Positions 6,717 to 15,919 of a stretch of 32,649 nucleotides of DNA are shown piece after piece. Numbering within the stretch: position 1 is the first letter of the stretch; the number at the start of each line of letters is the position of its first letter. Position numbers and translations under genes: made by a program. Source of the DNA: Thermodesulfovibrionales bacterium (GTDB taxonomy: Bacteria; Nitrospirota; Thermodesulfovibrionia; Thermodesulfovibrionales; Dissulfurispiraceae). Under the pieces are notes generated by a model, which was not told the DNA's origin, did no database searches, and saw nothing but the letters and a program-made list of their open reading frames with translations. The stretch spans positions 1 through 32,649 of the forward strand of contig JAGUWD010000039.1 of the NCBI GenBank assembly GCA_020062545.1, read 5' to 3'.

Positions 6717-7891
6717 TTTATCATCCTTTTAACAATATCGCTTATAGAGCTGTAACCCTGTTTTTTGGATAACTGGGTTGAAACAATATCCATTAACGCC
6801 ATTTTATCATTAAGATAAGAGACGCCATCTTCAAAGGCTATTGCCTTTTTTAACGGGTTATAAACAACTGCAGACTTATTATATCTGGCAGCAAAACTCA
6901 ATGGAATTATATATGTGGTAGCAATAATTACATCACAAAGCATGACGAGTTTAACAAGGGCGCCTTCATGGACTATATAATATTTCCCCCCCACCTTTTC
7001 AAGGGCAGGTCTTATTATCTCATCTATTATCTGTTCCTCAGAAAGTTCACGCACATGATACCCTCTTTTGTAAAAAAAGACAGATTTTTTAATGTTCAAT
7101 CTCGATAAAGCCTGTAACACTTCGTTTATCTGCGGTCTATATTTAGGATGATTTACAATTAAAATACCAATTTCATCTTTTTCGATATTAATCTGTTCAT
7201 CAAATACAAGATTTTTATAAATATCCTCTACAGTAGAGAGACAGTAATTCTCATCAGGAGTGCTTAACACAAAAACCTTTTTCCCCTCAATGTCATGTTT
7301 CAGATAATACTCCTTCTCAAATTCTTCTTTTACTATAAAAAAATCCAATATTTTCATATAAAGCAACGGTGTGTGCACAACAGGATATATCTGGAGTCCT
7401 GCAATAGGAACCCCTTTCTCTTTTGCATGGAAGATAAGACTTGAATAAAAAACATCACATTCAGTTGAAGGCGGTTCATCAAAAGACGGAAGAGGCATTA
7501 ACAAAAGGTCATAATCGCTGTTGAATGAAAAAGAACTCGAAGCAATATGACCTCTAAAATCATCGAAGGCTGACGCCTTCCAATATCTCATATCGGTTCC
7601 CGGGATAAAAAAATCAAAGGTATGTTTGATATATATCCTGACAAAGTCGTCTCTTTGCTGCGGAGACCAGACAAGTGATGCGGACTGCAGATATATTACA
7701 TTGATATTGGGATTGTCTTTAAAAAAAGCCTCTGCCTTTTCATGTATTTCCTTTTTATAAAGAACCACATCAACACTAAAACCGGATTCTGCAAGCCTCA
7801 AAGGAATATGCAGCAACCTCTCCTGAACCGAAACAAGTTCCTTTTCACCTATTGGGAATAATATTCTTTTTATAGAACCTCCCTTACTCAC
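6713..7891 (-). CDS. uncharacterised GT-B-like protein
   Basis: A 392-residue protein not assignable to a named family from sequence alone. The pattern is that of a two-lobed GT-B protein. The N-terminal lobe starts KRILFPIGEKE, followed by alternating strands and helices. The C-terminal lobe has VIIATTYIIPLSFAARYNKSAVVYNP, which resembles the donor-site region of GT-B enzymes. No transmembrane segment or signal peptide is seen. The start is GTG at 7891, overlapping the TPR stop by 8 nt; no other plausible start lies nearby and the SD is weak, which suggests translational coupling. The next gene overlaps by 4 nt. Between a TPR protein and a glycosyltransferase, a role in glycan transfer is likely but inferred. 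Confidence 0.55.
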   Translation of the reverse strand: MSKGGSIKRILFPIGEKELVSVQERLLHIPLRLAESGFSVDVVLYKKEIHEKAEAFFKDNPNINVIYLQSASLVWSPQQRDDFVRIYIKHTFDFFIPGTDMRYWKASAFDDFRGHIASSSFSFNSDYDLLLMPLPSFDEPPSTECDVFYSSLIFHAKEKGVPIAGLQIYPVVHTPLLYMKILDFFIVKEEFEKEYYLKHDIEGKKVFVLSTPDENYCLSTVEDIYKNLVFDEQINIEKDEIGILIVNHPKYRPQINEVLQALSRLNIKKSVFFYKRGYHVRELSEEQIIDEIIRPALEKVGGKYYIVHEGALVKLVMLCDVIIATTYIIPLSFAARYNKSAVVYNPLKKAIAFEDGVSYLNDKMALMDIVSTQLSKKQGYSSISDIVKRMIK

Positions 7892-8438
7892 CCTGCTTTA
7901 CTCTCTTTGCATCTATTTCAGACATTATATCATATGCCTTTTTAATGTATTCGTTACGTGACACATCAGATAGTTTCTTCACGATGTCTTTAATGCTTTT
8001 ATGCTGGGTTGCATTTTTATATGCCAGCGGAACAAGGTTGTTAAAAACCTCATTGATTGCATTCTGTCCTACAAACTCATAATCGTATCTATCCTTGTCA
8101 GGCCCGTTCAAGGTTAAAAGACAATTGATAAGAACTACAAGCATCTCATCGAACATTTTGTTATCAAGCAGATAGAGCGCCTTTAAAAATAACAGGTCTG
8201 AGTGGTCATCTTTTATCTTAAGACCCTCTTCTATATTTTTTATCGCCTCCTCGCCCTCTTTTTTCTCAAAATTAAATTTTGCAACCATAGTCAGCATCTT
8301 GAGATATGCCGCATTCTCCTTTGTTTTTTCATTATCGGGGATTTGGGCCATCGCCCTTTTCAGGGAATCTATAGCCAGATCTTTCTGTCCCAGTTTCATA
8401 TAGGTTAATGCCGAATTAAAATTAGACTGATAGCTCAT
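7884..8438 (-). CDS. TPR-repeat protein
   Basis: A 184-residue, mostly helical protein. The start (YQSNFNSALTYMKLGQKDLAIDSLKRAMAQIPDN) is a clear tetratricopeptide repeat, and a second lies around EGEEAIKNIEEGLKIKDDHSDLLFLKALYLL. TPRs are protein-binding scaffolds. In glycosylation loci they often accompany or are fused to glycosyltransferases and may present the acceptor protein. No signal peptide is seen, so it is cytoplasmic. A strong SD (AGGAGGAG) precedes the ATG. It sits 8 bp after neuB and overlaps the next GT-B-like gene. Binding flagellin or the transferase is a reasonable inference only. Confidence 0.7.
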   Translation of the reverse strand: MSYQSNFNSALTYMKLGQKDLAIDSLKRAMAQIPDNEKTKENAAYLKMLTMVAKFNFEKKEGEEAIKNIEEGLKIKDDHSDLLFLKALYLLDNKMFDEMLVVLINCLLTLNGPDKDRYDYEFVGQNAINEVFNNLVPLAYKNATQHKSIKDIVKKLSDVSRNEYIKKAYDIMSEIDAKRVKQGE

Positions 8439-8446
8439 CTCTCCTC

Positions 8447-9475
8447 CTATTGCAAATCGTCAAATTGCAGCAATGAATCTATTTTAATATTTCTCTTTGT
8501 CCTGCGTCCAATTACCTTCGAAATATCCTCCGGGCTTATACCTGTTCCTGGTCTTTTTAATGTCAGCATGTCTTCTGTTATTACATCGCCCCTTTTAATA
8601 TCAACTTTAGCAACAATGCTCTTTCTTGCCCATTCTTTGCTTTTAAGCTCCTTTTCGGAAGGTGTTTTGATACCTGTTCCAAGCGCCTTGTCTATTTTTC
8701 TAATGCTGTTCACCATCTCTATGAGATCACGCTCATCGCATGAGACAGGGCAATCCTGAGAACCAGGTGCATTCTTGCTCACAGCAATATGTTTTTCGAT
8801 AACAGAAGCGCCAACGGCGACAGCAGCAAGAACCATATCATTGCCGATAGTATGGTCAGAATATCCAACAGGACATCCGAATTCTTTCTGCAGCGTGTTA
8901 ATAACCTTCAAGTTTATATCTTCAGGAACAGGAGGATAGCAAGTTATGCAATGAAGAAGAATAAGATTGGTATTACCTTCGTCGAGAAAAATATTAACCG
9001 CATCCCTTACATCATCCATGTCATACATGCCTGTTGAGAGAATTACAGGCTTTTTCTTCTTTGCTATTTTTCTCAAATACGGCGTATTAGACACCTCGCC
9101 AGAGCCGATTTTATATGCTAAGGGATTAAGAGAGCTGTAAAAATCAAGGCTCTCGTCATCGTGGGCCGTGGCAAGAAACATTATGCCCTTTTGCTCGCAA
9201 TATTCCTTAAGATATTTAAAGGCATCATAGGGCAGTTCTTTTGGTTTAAGCCTCTCTATCCAGTCAGGTGCAACCGATGAAACAAGATTTTCTGTCCTGA
9301 ATATCTGAAATTTTACGGCATCAGCCCTTGCTATAACCGCCATATCGACAAGGTGTTTTGCAATTTCAATATTTCCGAAGTGGTTTACGCCAGCCTCTGC
9401 TATAACAAAGACAGGGTTGTCTGAACTGACATGTCTGCTGCCAATCTGAACAACATTGCTAAGTTTTTTTCTCAT
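8447..9475 (-). CDS. neuB: NeuB-family nonulosonic acid synthase
   Basis: Condenses phosphoenolpyruvate with a 6-carbon N-acyl amino sugar (ManNAc for sialic acid, 2,4-diacetamido-trideoxymannose for legionaminic acid) to give a 9-carbon nonulosonate. The 342-aa length is standard. The TIM barrel carries EAGVNHFG (27-34), KFQ (55-57), GSGE near 124-127, LHC around H175, DHT (207-209) and EKHI (227-230). A C-terminal SAF (antifreeze-like) domain from about 283 includes the conserved Arg308 in KRPGTGISP, which reaches the active site of the partner subunit. The sequence alone does not settle sialic versus legionaminic substrate. It overlaps the upstream methyltransferase by 17 nt. Confidence 0.94.
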   Translation of the reverse strand: MRKKLSNVVQIGSRHVSSDNPVFVIAEAGVNHFGNIEIAKHLVDMAVIARADAVKFQIFRTENLVSSVAPDWIERLKPKELPYDAFKYLKEYCEQKGIMFLATAHDDESLDFYSSLNPLAYKIGSGEVSNTPYLRKIAKKKKPVILSTGMYDMDDVRDAVNIFLDEGNTNLILLHCITCYPPVPEDINLKVINTLQKEFGCPVGYSDHTIGNDMVLAAVAVGASVIEKHIAVSKNAPGSQDCPVSCDERDLIEMVNSIRKIDKALGTGIKTPSEKELKSKEWARKSIVAKVDIKRGDVITEDMLTLKRPGTGISPEDISKVIGRRTKRNIKIDSLLQFDDLQ

Positions 9476-10796
9476 AATTCTTCAGTATCCTTTTCATTTT
9501 AAAAAGCTCTTCGTAATATAACCCACGACGCATTACAAATTCTTTTATATTAAAAACTCCTTTATTTGCAAGCCCTTCAAGATACGGAAATTCATACAGT
9601 TTAGGCAACAACTCAAAAGCCTGTTTAAGAAAAAATCTCGCATATACCATATCTCCTGTATTAAAACATATTATGGCAAGCAAGCCGTATATATTACCTT
9701 TCTGAAAGTTTAAATCTTCTTCATTAAAATCAGATTGGAGGCACTCCATCAAGAGTTCCTTTGCTCTGGCAAAATCACCCTTCTCGTATGCCCTAAAAGC
9801 TTCAATAAATTTTATAGGATTATATTCAGAAATAGTCTCTTTAACAACTTTCATTGCAGATTCAAAAGAAAGAATATTTCTATTATAATTTTCCATAGCA
9901 GAATAAACTTTATCATATCTCAAAAAAAAGTCAGCAATAGAATTAAAATCATCCCTGAATTCTATTTCTCTAAACTTACCTTTCCTCGCCACTACCCGCA
10001 TGTTCATGCAATATCCGCCGTATTCGAAATGCAAAAATTCAAAACCACCTATATTCAGCAGGTTCTTAATACTGTTGGGGCTGAAGGTATATAAATGGGC
10101 ATTGGACAAGAAACCAAATAATGGTTTGTGGGGCTTAAAAATATCCGGCACTTCGATAAGCACTATGCCGTCATCTTTAAGTAAATCCCTTATCTTCAGT
10201 AGCACATTTTTAGGATGCGAAAAATGCTCAAGGGCATCGCAGATTGTTACCATGTCAAACTTTATGTCTGTTTTAAGGTCTTCAAATGGAACTCTGAATA
10301 TTGTATCTACTCCAAACAGTTCATTTGTATAATCTGCAAACTGAGATAGCTCAACTCCATAAGCATTACAACCCCTTTCTTTTAAATAGGCAGGTAGAGC
10401 ACCGAAAGACGAGCCTATATCGAGAGTATTGATTCCTTTTTTAAGGTAGCCCAGTCTTTTTAAAAAGTCATATCTGACAACAGCGTTATAAATCTCAAGA
10501 CCTAAATGTACATTGGTAAATGGCAGATTATCAATTTTTGTCTCATCCTTTGCTGTATATATTTCTCTGTATTGGCTTTCGTAAAACTTAATAGTCTCTT
10601 CATCAGTCATTCTGGGATTTATATAAACAAGGCCACACTGTTTGCAGCATACATTTCGGTAATTAACAGGAATGCCGTCAGAAAAAAGGATGCGCCCTTC
10701 CTTTTTCCAGTTATACTTTTCACACAGCCACAGCTTATCCAAAAGCACACCATATTCGGCTGAGCCGCATATTTCGCAGACAACATCTTCCATCAC
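9459..10796 (-). CDS. zinc-binding class I SAM methyltransferase with TPR-like tail
   Basis: A 445-residue protein with three parts. A zinc-ribbon-like head has CEIC at 7-10 and CKQC at 51-54. A class I SAM-binding core follows, with motif I LDIGSSFG (125-132) and the acidic VTICDALEHFSHP block typical of Methyltransf_23-type sugar C-methyltransferases. The C-terminal helical region (about 345-445) contains DFARAKELLMECL and a following repeat that resemble TPRs. The head plus core resemble C-methyltransferases of deoxysugar pathways, but the family's usual third domain seems replaced by the TPR-like tail. The start may be GTG at 10796 or the adjacent ATG at 10793; AGGAG lies 7 or 10 nt upstream. 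The neuA stop is directly adjacent. Confidence 0.78.
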   Translation of the reverse strand: MMEDVVCEICGSAEYGVLLDKLWLCEKYNWKKEGRILFSDGIPVNYRNVCCKQCGLVYINPRMTDEETIKFYESQYREIYTAKDETKIDNLPFTNVHLGLEIYNAVVRYDFLKRLGYLKKGINTLDIGSSFGALPAYLKERGCNAYGVELSQFADYTNELFGVDTIFRVPFEDLKTDIKFDMVTICDALEHFSHPKNVLLKIRDLLKDDGIVLIEVPDIFKPHKPLFGFLSNAHLYTFSPNSIKNLLNIGGFEFLHFEYGGYCMNMRVVARKGKFREIEFRDDFNSIADFFLRYDKVYSAMENYNRNILSFESAMKVVKETISEYNPIKFIEAFRAYEKGDFARAKELLMECLQSDFNEEDLNFQKGNIYGLLAIICFNTGDMVYARFFLKQAFELLPKLYEFPYLEGLANKGVFNIKEFVMRRGLYYEELFKMKRILKNYEKKT

Positions 10797-11492
10797 CTAT
10801 GTTCTCCTCGACATCAGCCATTCAGCCATTTCCATGTCAAACATATCGTCAATATCGAATCCTTCGATATTATCGACCTCTATAGGAAACGATTTATCTC
10901 CGTAAAGCGAATCCTTTTCAAAGATAGTAGCCCTTTTAGATGCATAAAGGTTCCCGAAAAAATAAACGGGGGGCGCTGACTGGCTGTTGGGACACTTCTT
11001 TTTCTCTTCAGGAAACATAAAAGAGATTGTGCCATCCTCGTTTATCTTTCTTGCATTGTAAGGATGGTGTTTAAACGGCGCCCTTGTAACGGTTGTTACT
11101 GAATCAAAATCTCCATTCTCAGAAAAAGCCTTTATAGTTTTTTCTATATTATCAACCGTAATGAATGGATAGGTCGGCTGTATAGTAAGAATTATATCCG
11201 CATAAAAACCGGCCTTATCCAATTCAGTGATTACATGCTCTATTACAGGCAGAGTCGGAGTATTATCCTGCGCCAGTTCAACAGGTCTCTTAATTACCTC
11301 TACACCCTCTTTTTTAGCAACCTCTGCTATAGCCTCATCCTCTGTTGAAACAACAAGCCTGTCAATAAAAGAACTCTTTTTAGCTGTTCTCAGGCAATGG
11401 CATATAAGGGGAATGCCTCCTAACGGGTATAGATTTTTATTCGGTATCCTTTTTGACCCTCCCCTTGCAGGAACTATTCCCAAGATTTTCAT
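10797..11492 (-). CDS. neuA: CMP-nonulosonate cytidylyltransferase (NeuA/LegF type)
   Basis: Activates the nonulosonic acid with CTP to give the CMP-sugar donor used by glycosyltransferases. The 231-aa protein is the single-domain bacterial form. The family motif PARGGSKRIPNKN is at 8-20, followed by VVSTEDEAIAEVA, the LTIQPTYPF strand and the C-terminal IEGFDIDDMFD, whose Asp residues bind the metal. The ATG overlaps the dehydrogenase stop (ATGA) and GAGGAG lies upstream. Whether the substrate is Neu5Ac, legionaminate or another nonulosonate cannot be told from sequence alone; it should match the NeuB product. Confidence 0.93.
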   Translation of the reverse strand: MKILGIVPARGGSKRIPNKNLYPLGGIPLICHCLRTAKKSSFIDRLVVSTEDEAIAEVAKKEGVEVIKRPVELAQDNTPTLPVIEHVITELDKAGFYADIILTIQPTYPFITVDNIEKTIKAFSENGDFDSVTTVTRAPFKHHPYNARKINEDGTISFMFPEEKKKCPNSQSAPPVYFFGNLYASKRATIFEKDSLYGDKSFPIEVDNIEGFDIDDMFDMEMAEWLMSRRT

Positions 11493-12457
11493 TGCAATCT
11501 CCTCATATATTCAATAGTCTGTTCAATTACATGCCGCTGGGTCAGATACCATGCGTCTTCTGTGGAGCCTGCAATATGTGGCGTAATTATAAGATTATCA
11601 TGCGTCTGGGCATACTTCACCAATGGATGGGATAACACCTTATTTGAAAAGCCGGGCTCAAACTCGCCGTCAAGCACATCCAGCGCAGCGCCTTTGATGA
11701 TCCCTTTTTCCAGCGCCTCTATCAGTGCTTGGGAATCAACCACCTCTCCCCTTGCTGTGTTTATAAAATAAGAACCTTTCTTAAATTTACAAAATACTGC
11801 TTTGTTGAAAAAATGCCTGTTCTCCCCATTCATTGGTATATGAACAGTAATAATATCGACCTGAGAAACCAGTTGTTCAATACTTTCAATTCGTTTATAA
11901 GACCATTCAGCATTATGTGTAATAAAAGGGTCATAATAAGAAACCTTCATGCCGAATGCAGTTGCATATCTTGCTACCATTTTGCCAAGCCGCCCGAGAC
12001 CCACGATGCCGAGGGACATCCTCGAAAGCATTGCCTGCCCTCCAAATTCCCATCTGCTCCACTCGCCGTTTAAAACAGATTTCATTGCAGGAACCATATT
12101 CCTCGTGATGTTAATTATCAATCCCATTGTCAGTTCTGCGGTGGGAGTAATTGTATCGAGAAATTCTTTTTCATCCTTTAATGAGATAACATTAATGCCC
12201 CTCGATGCTGCACGCTCAACATCAATATGAGGCACGCCGGTTGTATTGGTTGCAACCACCTTCAGATTTGGAGACACGGAAAAAATATCCTCTCCGAAGA
12301 AATAGCCTAATGGTGCAAATATCACGGATATATCCTTCAGGATGTCTGGAGTTATCATTGATGGGTTATTCAGCCTTATGACCTCGAAATTATCGTATAA
12401 AAGATCAAGATTCTCTTTTTTGTAATTAAGTATTTCAAAATAAAGGGCTTTTTTCAT
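11489..12457 (-). CDS. D-isomer-specific 2-hydroxyacid dehydrogenase
   Basis: An NAD(P)-dependent oxidoreductase of the SerA/D-lactate dehydrogenase superfamily, 322 aa. The nucleotide-binding motif GIVGLGRLG is at 150-158. The catalytic triad is present: Arg236 in NTARGEVVD, Glu265 in LDGEFE and His294 in TPHIAGST. The N-terminal catalytic lobe is less conserved, so the substrate cannot be named. It overlaps asnB and neuA by 4 nt each, so it is an integral member of the operon. It might make a hydroxyacyl group that decorates the glycan, or reduce a 2-keto acid derived from a sugar; both are inference. Confidence 0.85.
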   Translation of the reverse strand: MKKALYFEILNYKKENLDLLYDNFEVIRLNNPSMITPDILKDISVIFAPLGYFFGEDIFSVSPNLKVVATNTTGVPHIDVERAASRGINVISLKDEKEFLDTITPTAELTMGLIINITRNMVPAMKSVLNGEWSRWEFGGQAMLSRMSLGIVGLGRLGKMVARYATAFGMKVSYYDPFITHNAEWSYKRIESIEQLVSQVDIITVHIPMNGENRHFFNKAVFCKFKKGSYFINTARGEVVDSQALIEALEKGIIKGAALDVLDGEFEPGFSNKVLSHPLVKYAQTHDNLIITPHIAGSTEDAWYLTQRHVIEQTIEYMRRLQ

Positions 12458-14316
12458 TTGAAGTTTAATTTATACCATCTTGCCAATATTATCAATCCCC
12501 AGATGTGCTGTTTAAAGCCTTTGTCCTTTCCTTCTCGAAATAAAAACTCGATGAATTCATTATTGAAAAAACCTGTCTCATGATTAAAGCTTAGCAATTC
12601 CTTCATAAGTATCGATGCATAATAATCGGATATCCACTCCATAAATGGTGAACTGAACCCCTTTTTCCTGCGATGCACTATTTCCTGAGGCAGATATCGA
12701 ATCGCAATGTTCTTCAGCAAGTTTTTATTCTCCCTGCCGACCCTGATCTCAGGTGAAATACTCAACAAAAGCTCCACAAGCTCATGGTCTAAAAAAGGGG
12801 CCCTTAATTCCAGAGAATGTGCCATGCTCATTTTATCCAGTTTCATGAGAATAACCTCTGGTATCCATATCTTAAGATCGAGATAAGAAAACCAGTGCGA
12901 TGGATGCTTCAGCCCGGACTCTACAAATATATCTCTGTAACGGGATATAAAATTTAACGAATTATATTGAGCAATGTCCTTAAAAACATCTTTATTTAAC
13001 AAAAGCTCTTTTTGTCTATTAGTGAAATTTTCTCCTATAGTTCTAAAAATAGGTTCGTTATTTACAGTTCTTTTGAAAAATTCCCAGTCCCTCGAAATGG
13101 TAAAGTTTGACAACAAATAACCAAGGATAAACTCCTTCCGGGCATCGTTAAGTCCTGTTTGAAGATCATAATATTTTAGAAAATCGAAGTACCTGTCGTA
13201 GCCGAAGAATATCTCATCGCTTCCCTCGCCTGTAAGGCATACTTTTATATCATGCTCCCGCACCAGTTTCGAAAGTATGTAGGTCGGCACGCATGCAGGG
13301 TCATTTATCGGCTCATCCAGATGATAAACTACAGAGTCTATATTGTTAATAAAATCATCTTTTGACATGATAGTTTCATGATAATTTGCATGTATATGGT
13401 CTGCGACCCTCTTTGCAAAGTAGAGTTCGTCGTATTGCTTGTGTTCGGCATAACCAACAGAAAAAGTATTAATTTGTCTCGTTGTTAAATTGCTATAAAG
13501 TGCACTTATCATAGAAGAGTCGACTCCGCCCGAAAGATAACTCCCGACCTCGACATCGCTCACAAGTCTATAGTGCACAGACCGTTTAAGATATTCTTCA
13601 ATGCTCTCGTGAACTTCGTCCGCATCATTTAAAAGAGGGGGGAGGTTCTTTATCGGGTCATAATATTCTGATACGGCTATGTTTCCTCTGCTAAATACAA
13701 GCATATACCCTGCTTGAAGTTTATGGATGTTTTCAAACATGGTGTTTGGAGGAAGAGGAGCCAAAAAACTCAAATATTGCAAAAGCGCCTCTTTGTTAAT
13801 ATCCAACATTTCATCTATAAAAAATTTGATGGCCTTTATTTCTGATGCAAAAATAAAACTATCCTTATAAAAGCTATAATAAAGCGGCTTTTTCCCGAAT
13901 CTGTCCCTGCATAAAATGAGTCTTTTATTTAATTTATCCCATATTCCAAAGGCAAACATCCCCCTCAATTTATGTATAAAATCAATCCCATAATGCTTAT
14001 ACAGATAAATTATAACTTCGGTATCGGTATTGCTTTTAAACCTATATCCAATATTCTCGAGTTCTTTTTTTAATTCAAGATAGTTGTATATCTCACCGTT
14101 AAAGGTTATCCATATATTCCCCGCAGAATCGGACATGGGCTGTTTTCCATGCTTTGAAATGTCTATTATCGAGAGCCTATTATGGCCGAGGACTATAAAA
14201 TTATCCGAATATATACCACTGTCATCAGGTCCCCTGTGGCGAATTGATTTAAGGGCAGAATCGAAATTTTCTTTATTTATCTCTTTCTCTGAAAATACAC
14301 CCAATATTCCGCACAA
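12454..14316 (-). CDS. asnB: AsnB-type glutamine amidotransferase
   Basis: Glutamine-hydrolysing, ATP-dependent amidotransferase of the asparagine synthetase B family, 620 aa, full length. The N-terminal class II glutaminase domain begins with the catalytic Cys2 (MCGILGVFS) and carries RHRGPDDSG and NGEIYNY. The synthetase domain has the PP-loop SGGVDSS at 262-268. The start codon is TTG at 14316: Cys2 must follow the initiator, no ATG precedes it, and GGAGG lies 9 nt upstream. In polysaccharide loci such paralogues often amidate a sugar carboxylate rather than aspartate. Given the hydroxyacid dehydrogenase, neuA and neuB just downstream, amidation of a sugar acid or acyl group is plausible but unproven. 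Confidence 0.9.
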   Translation of the reverse strand: MCGILGVFSEKEINKENFDSALKSIRHRGPDDSGIYSDNFIVLGHNRLSIIDISKHGKQPMSDSAGNIWITFNGEIYNYLELKKELENIGYRFKSNTDTEVIIYLYKHYGIDFIHKLRGMFAFGIWDKLNKRLILCRDRFGKKPLYYSFYKDSFIFASEIKAIKFFIDEMLDINKEALLQYLSFLAPLPPNTMFENIHKLQAGYMLVFSRGNIAVSEYYDPIKNLPPLLNDADEVHESIEEYLKRSVHYRLVSDVEVGSYLSGGVDSSMISALYSNLTTRQINTFSVGYAEHKQYDELYFAKRVADHIHANYHETIMSKDDFINNIDSVVYHLDEPINDPACVPTYILSKLVREHDIKVCLTGEGSDEIFFGYDRYFDFLKYYDLQTGLNDARKEFILGYLLSNFTISRDWEFFKRTVNNEPIFRTIGENFTNRQKELLLNKDVFKDIAQYNSLNFISRYRDIFVESGLKHPSHWFSYLDLKIWIPEVILMKLDKMSMAHSLELRAPFLDHELVELLLSISPEIRVGRENKNLLKNIAIRYLPQEIVHRRKKGFSSPFMEWISDYYASILMKELLSFNHETGFFNNEFIEFLFREGKDKGFKQHIWGLIILARWYKLNFK

Positions 14317-14334
14317 AAGATAAAGCCTCCACTT

Positions 14335-14880
14335 TTAAATATTTGATATTATATTGCCTTTCTTAGTTGCCTTGCTTCCATAAAATATTTCTCCATCGCA
14401 AACATCCTCCGTAATAATGCTTCCTATTCCTATCATCGCCTTTTTCCCGATTCTTACTCCGCATCTTATCACACTGCCGGCTCCGATGCTTGCACCATCT
14501 TCTACCGTTGTTGGTACTACCTCAAACTTTACTTTTCTATTGCCATTTTCATCGCACGACCTCGGGTAAAGGTCGTTTGTAAAAGAGACATTGGGTCCGA
14601 CAAAAACACAGTTCCCTATTTTTACACCTTCGGGTATAAATACACACGACTGTATTTTTGTGTTAGAACCTATTTCGACATTTTTACCAATTTCTACAAA
14701 GGTTGCAATGCTCGAATCATCACCGACTTCTGCACCGTAAATATTGAGGTTAGACCATATCCATACGCCATGTCCCATAATGGTGTCCTTAATGATTATG
14801 TTCCATTCAGGTAAAATCAGATTAATCCTTCTGTCATTATGGACTTCCACCTTCTCTCCTCTTACATAAATGCATCCCAT
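14335..14880 (-). CDS. hexapeptide-repeat sugar N-acetyltransferase (WbpD/QdtC-like)
   Basis: A left-handed beta-helix acyltransferase, 181 aa. Hexapeptide repeats run through most of the chain (VEIGKNVEIGSNTKIQSC, VKIGNCVFVGPNV, ASIGAGSVIRCGVRIGKKAMIG). The loop VFVGPNVSFTNDLYPR is characteristic of the WbpD/WlbB/QdtC group, which acetylates the amino group of nucleotide-linked aminosugars with acetyl-CoA. It could acetylate the product of the aminotransferase at 24120-25226. It sits 1 bp after the DUF354 protein and 18 bp before asnB. The exact acceptor, and whether the acyl group is acetyl, are not determined. Confidence 0.85.
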   Translation of the reverse strand: MGCIYVRGEKVEVHNDRRINLILPEWNIIIKDTIMGHGVWIWSNLNIYGAEVGDDSSIATFVEIGKNVEIGSNTKIQSCVFIPEGVKIGNCVFVGPNVSFTNDLYPRSCDENGNRKVKFEVVPTTVEDGASIGAGSVIRCGVRIGKKAMIGIGSIITEDVCDGEIFYGSKATKKGNIISNI

Positions 14881-14881
14881 T

Positions 14882-15919
14882 TTACTTTATCACCTCGTCA
14901 ACCAAGGATTTAACATCAGCATGTTGTTCTCTTAAAACATTGTTTGTGAGCCTTTTGCCTGCATGCTCTTTGTATAGTTTGATAATTTCCCCTTCTGTTT
15001 GCGCCAGAAACATCAGTTCGTTGTCTATTAAAAATTTGTCATAATGCGTTACAAAGGATCTTGTAGAAATTACAGGCGTACCCCAGTAACACGCTTCTAT
15101 ATTAATAGTACCTCCGCCACCTATGAATATATCCACAAATGGAAGTATCTTGGAAAGATCCATTTTTTCCTCTACTGTAATTGCATTGGGGAATTCTTCC
15201 CTCAAATGACCTGTCTCGTATCTGGGTATAATAATCAGGTTTGCATCTATATTCTTTAATGCATCGTACACAAATTTCTTTTTGTTCAAGACATAGGATG
15301 CTTTGTATTCTTCTTCTCTAAAAAGTATCGTTTTTTTATTTTTATCTATCGAAAGCTTTTCGAAAAAACTGCCGTCCGCGACTTGATATTGAAGATAAAT
15401 AATCGGATCAAGAAAATTATAAGTATAAACATTATTGACGCCGACAAACGGGGTAAAATATTCTCTTGGCACGACAAAGGGATGAAATATTCTGTTGGAC
15501 AAAGGAAGTGTCAACTTCGCAATAGGTGTCAGATTGCCATTAATTCCCCTGCTCGGAATATCAAAAAAACTCACGATCTCTATTCCATTACCGAATGCAA
15601 CCCTGCAGCCGTCTACCGAGCCTAAATTCACCAGCTTTTTTATCCTGAAGTTTTGTATAAATTCGTTTAAAGCGATCTGTCTGTTCAATGCACTGGATAA
15701 CTTTGATTTAAGTTTCTCTCCGCCGTATTCTCCCAGAGAATAATATTGCAAGCCTCTCAATTCAAGAAGCCTTATTGGTTCTGTATAGTCTTCTGATTTG
15801 CGTGTAGTTATTAAGCAGTCTATGCCCCTGCCCTGTATCTCCTTTATTATCGGCTCAAAGAAAGTAACCTGTTTCGGAGTGCCGAGATCAAACCAAATTG
15901 TTTCGTCTTTGTATTTCAT
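14882..15919 (-). CDS. DUF354-family GT-B-like protein
   Basis: A 345-residue protein resembling the DUF354 family, a GT-B-like group seen in archaeal and bacterial polysaccharide loci with no settled activity. The N-terminus, IWFDLGTPKQVTFFEPII, has the family's short nucleotide-sugar-enzyme-like opening. The C-terminal lobe has DIFIGGGGTINIEACYWGTPVIS, a glycine-rich loop plus conserved Glu, comparable to the UDP site of UDP-GlcNAc 2-epimerases. No membrane segment is evident. It shares ATGA with the upstream radical SAM gene. Transferase or epimerase activity on a nucleotide sugar is the likely role. Confidence 0.7.
   Translation of the reverse strand: MKYKDETIWFDLGTPKQVTFFEPIIKEIQGRGIDCLITTRKSEDYTEPIRLLELRGLQYYSLGEYGGEKLKSKLSSALNRQIALNEFIQNFRIKKLVNLGSVDGCRVAFGNGIEIVSFFDIPSRGINGNLTPIAKLTLPLSNRIFHPFVVPREYFTPFVGVNNVYTYNFLDPIIYLQYQVADGSFFEKLSIDKNKKTILFREEEYKASYVLNKKKFVYDALKNIDANLIIIPRYETGHLREEFPNAITVEEKMDLSKILPFVDIFIGGGGTINIEACYWGTPVISTRSFVTHYDKFLIDNELMFLAQTEGEIIKLYKEHAGKRLTNNVLREQHADVKSLVDEVIK

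Noticed and set aside
8328-8336. CCGATAA inside the TPR gene as a third sigma-28 promoter
   Set aside because: No TAAAGTTT-like -35 element lies at the right distance and it is within coding sequence.
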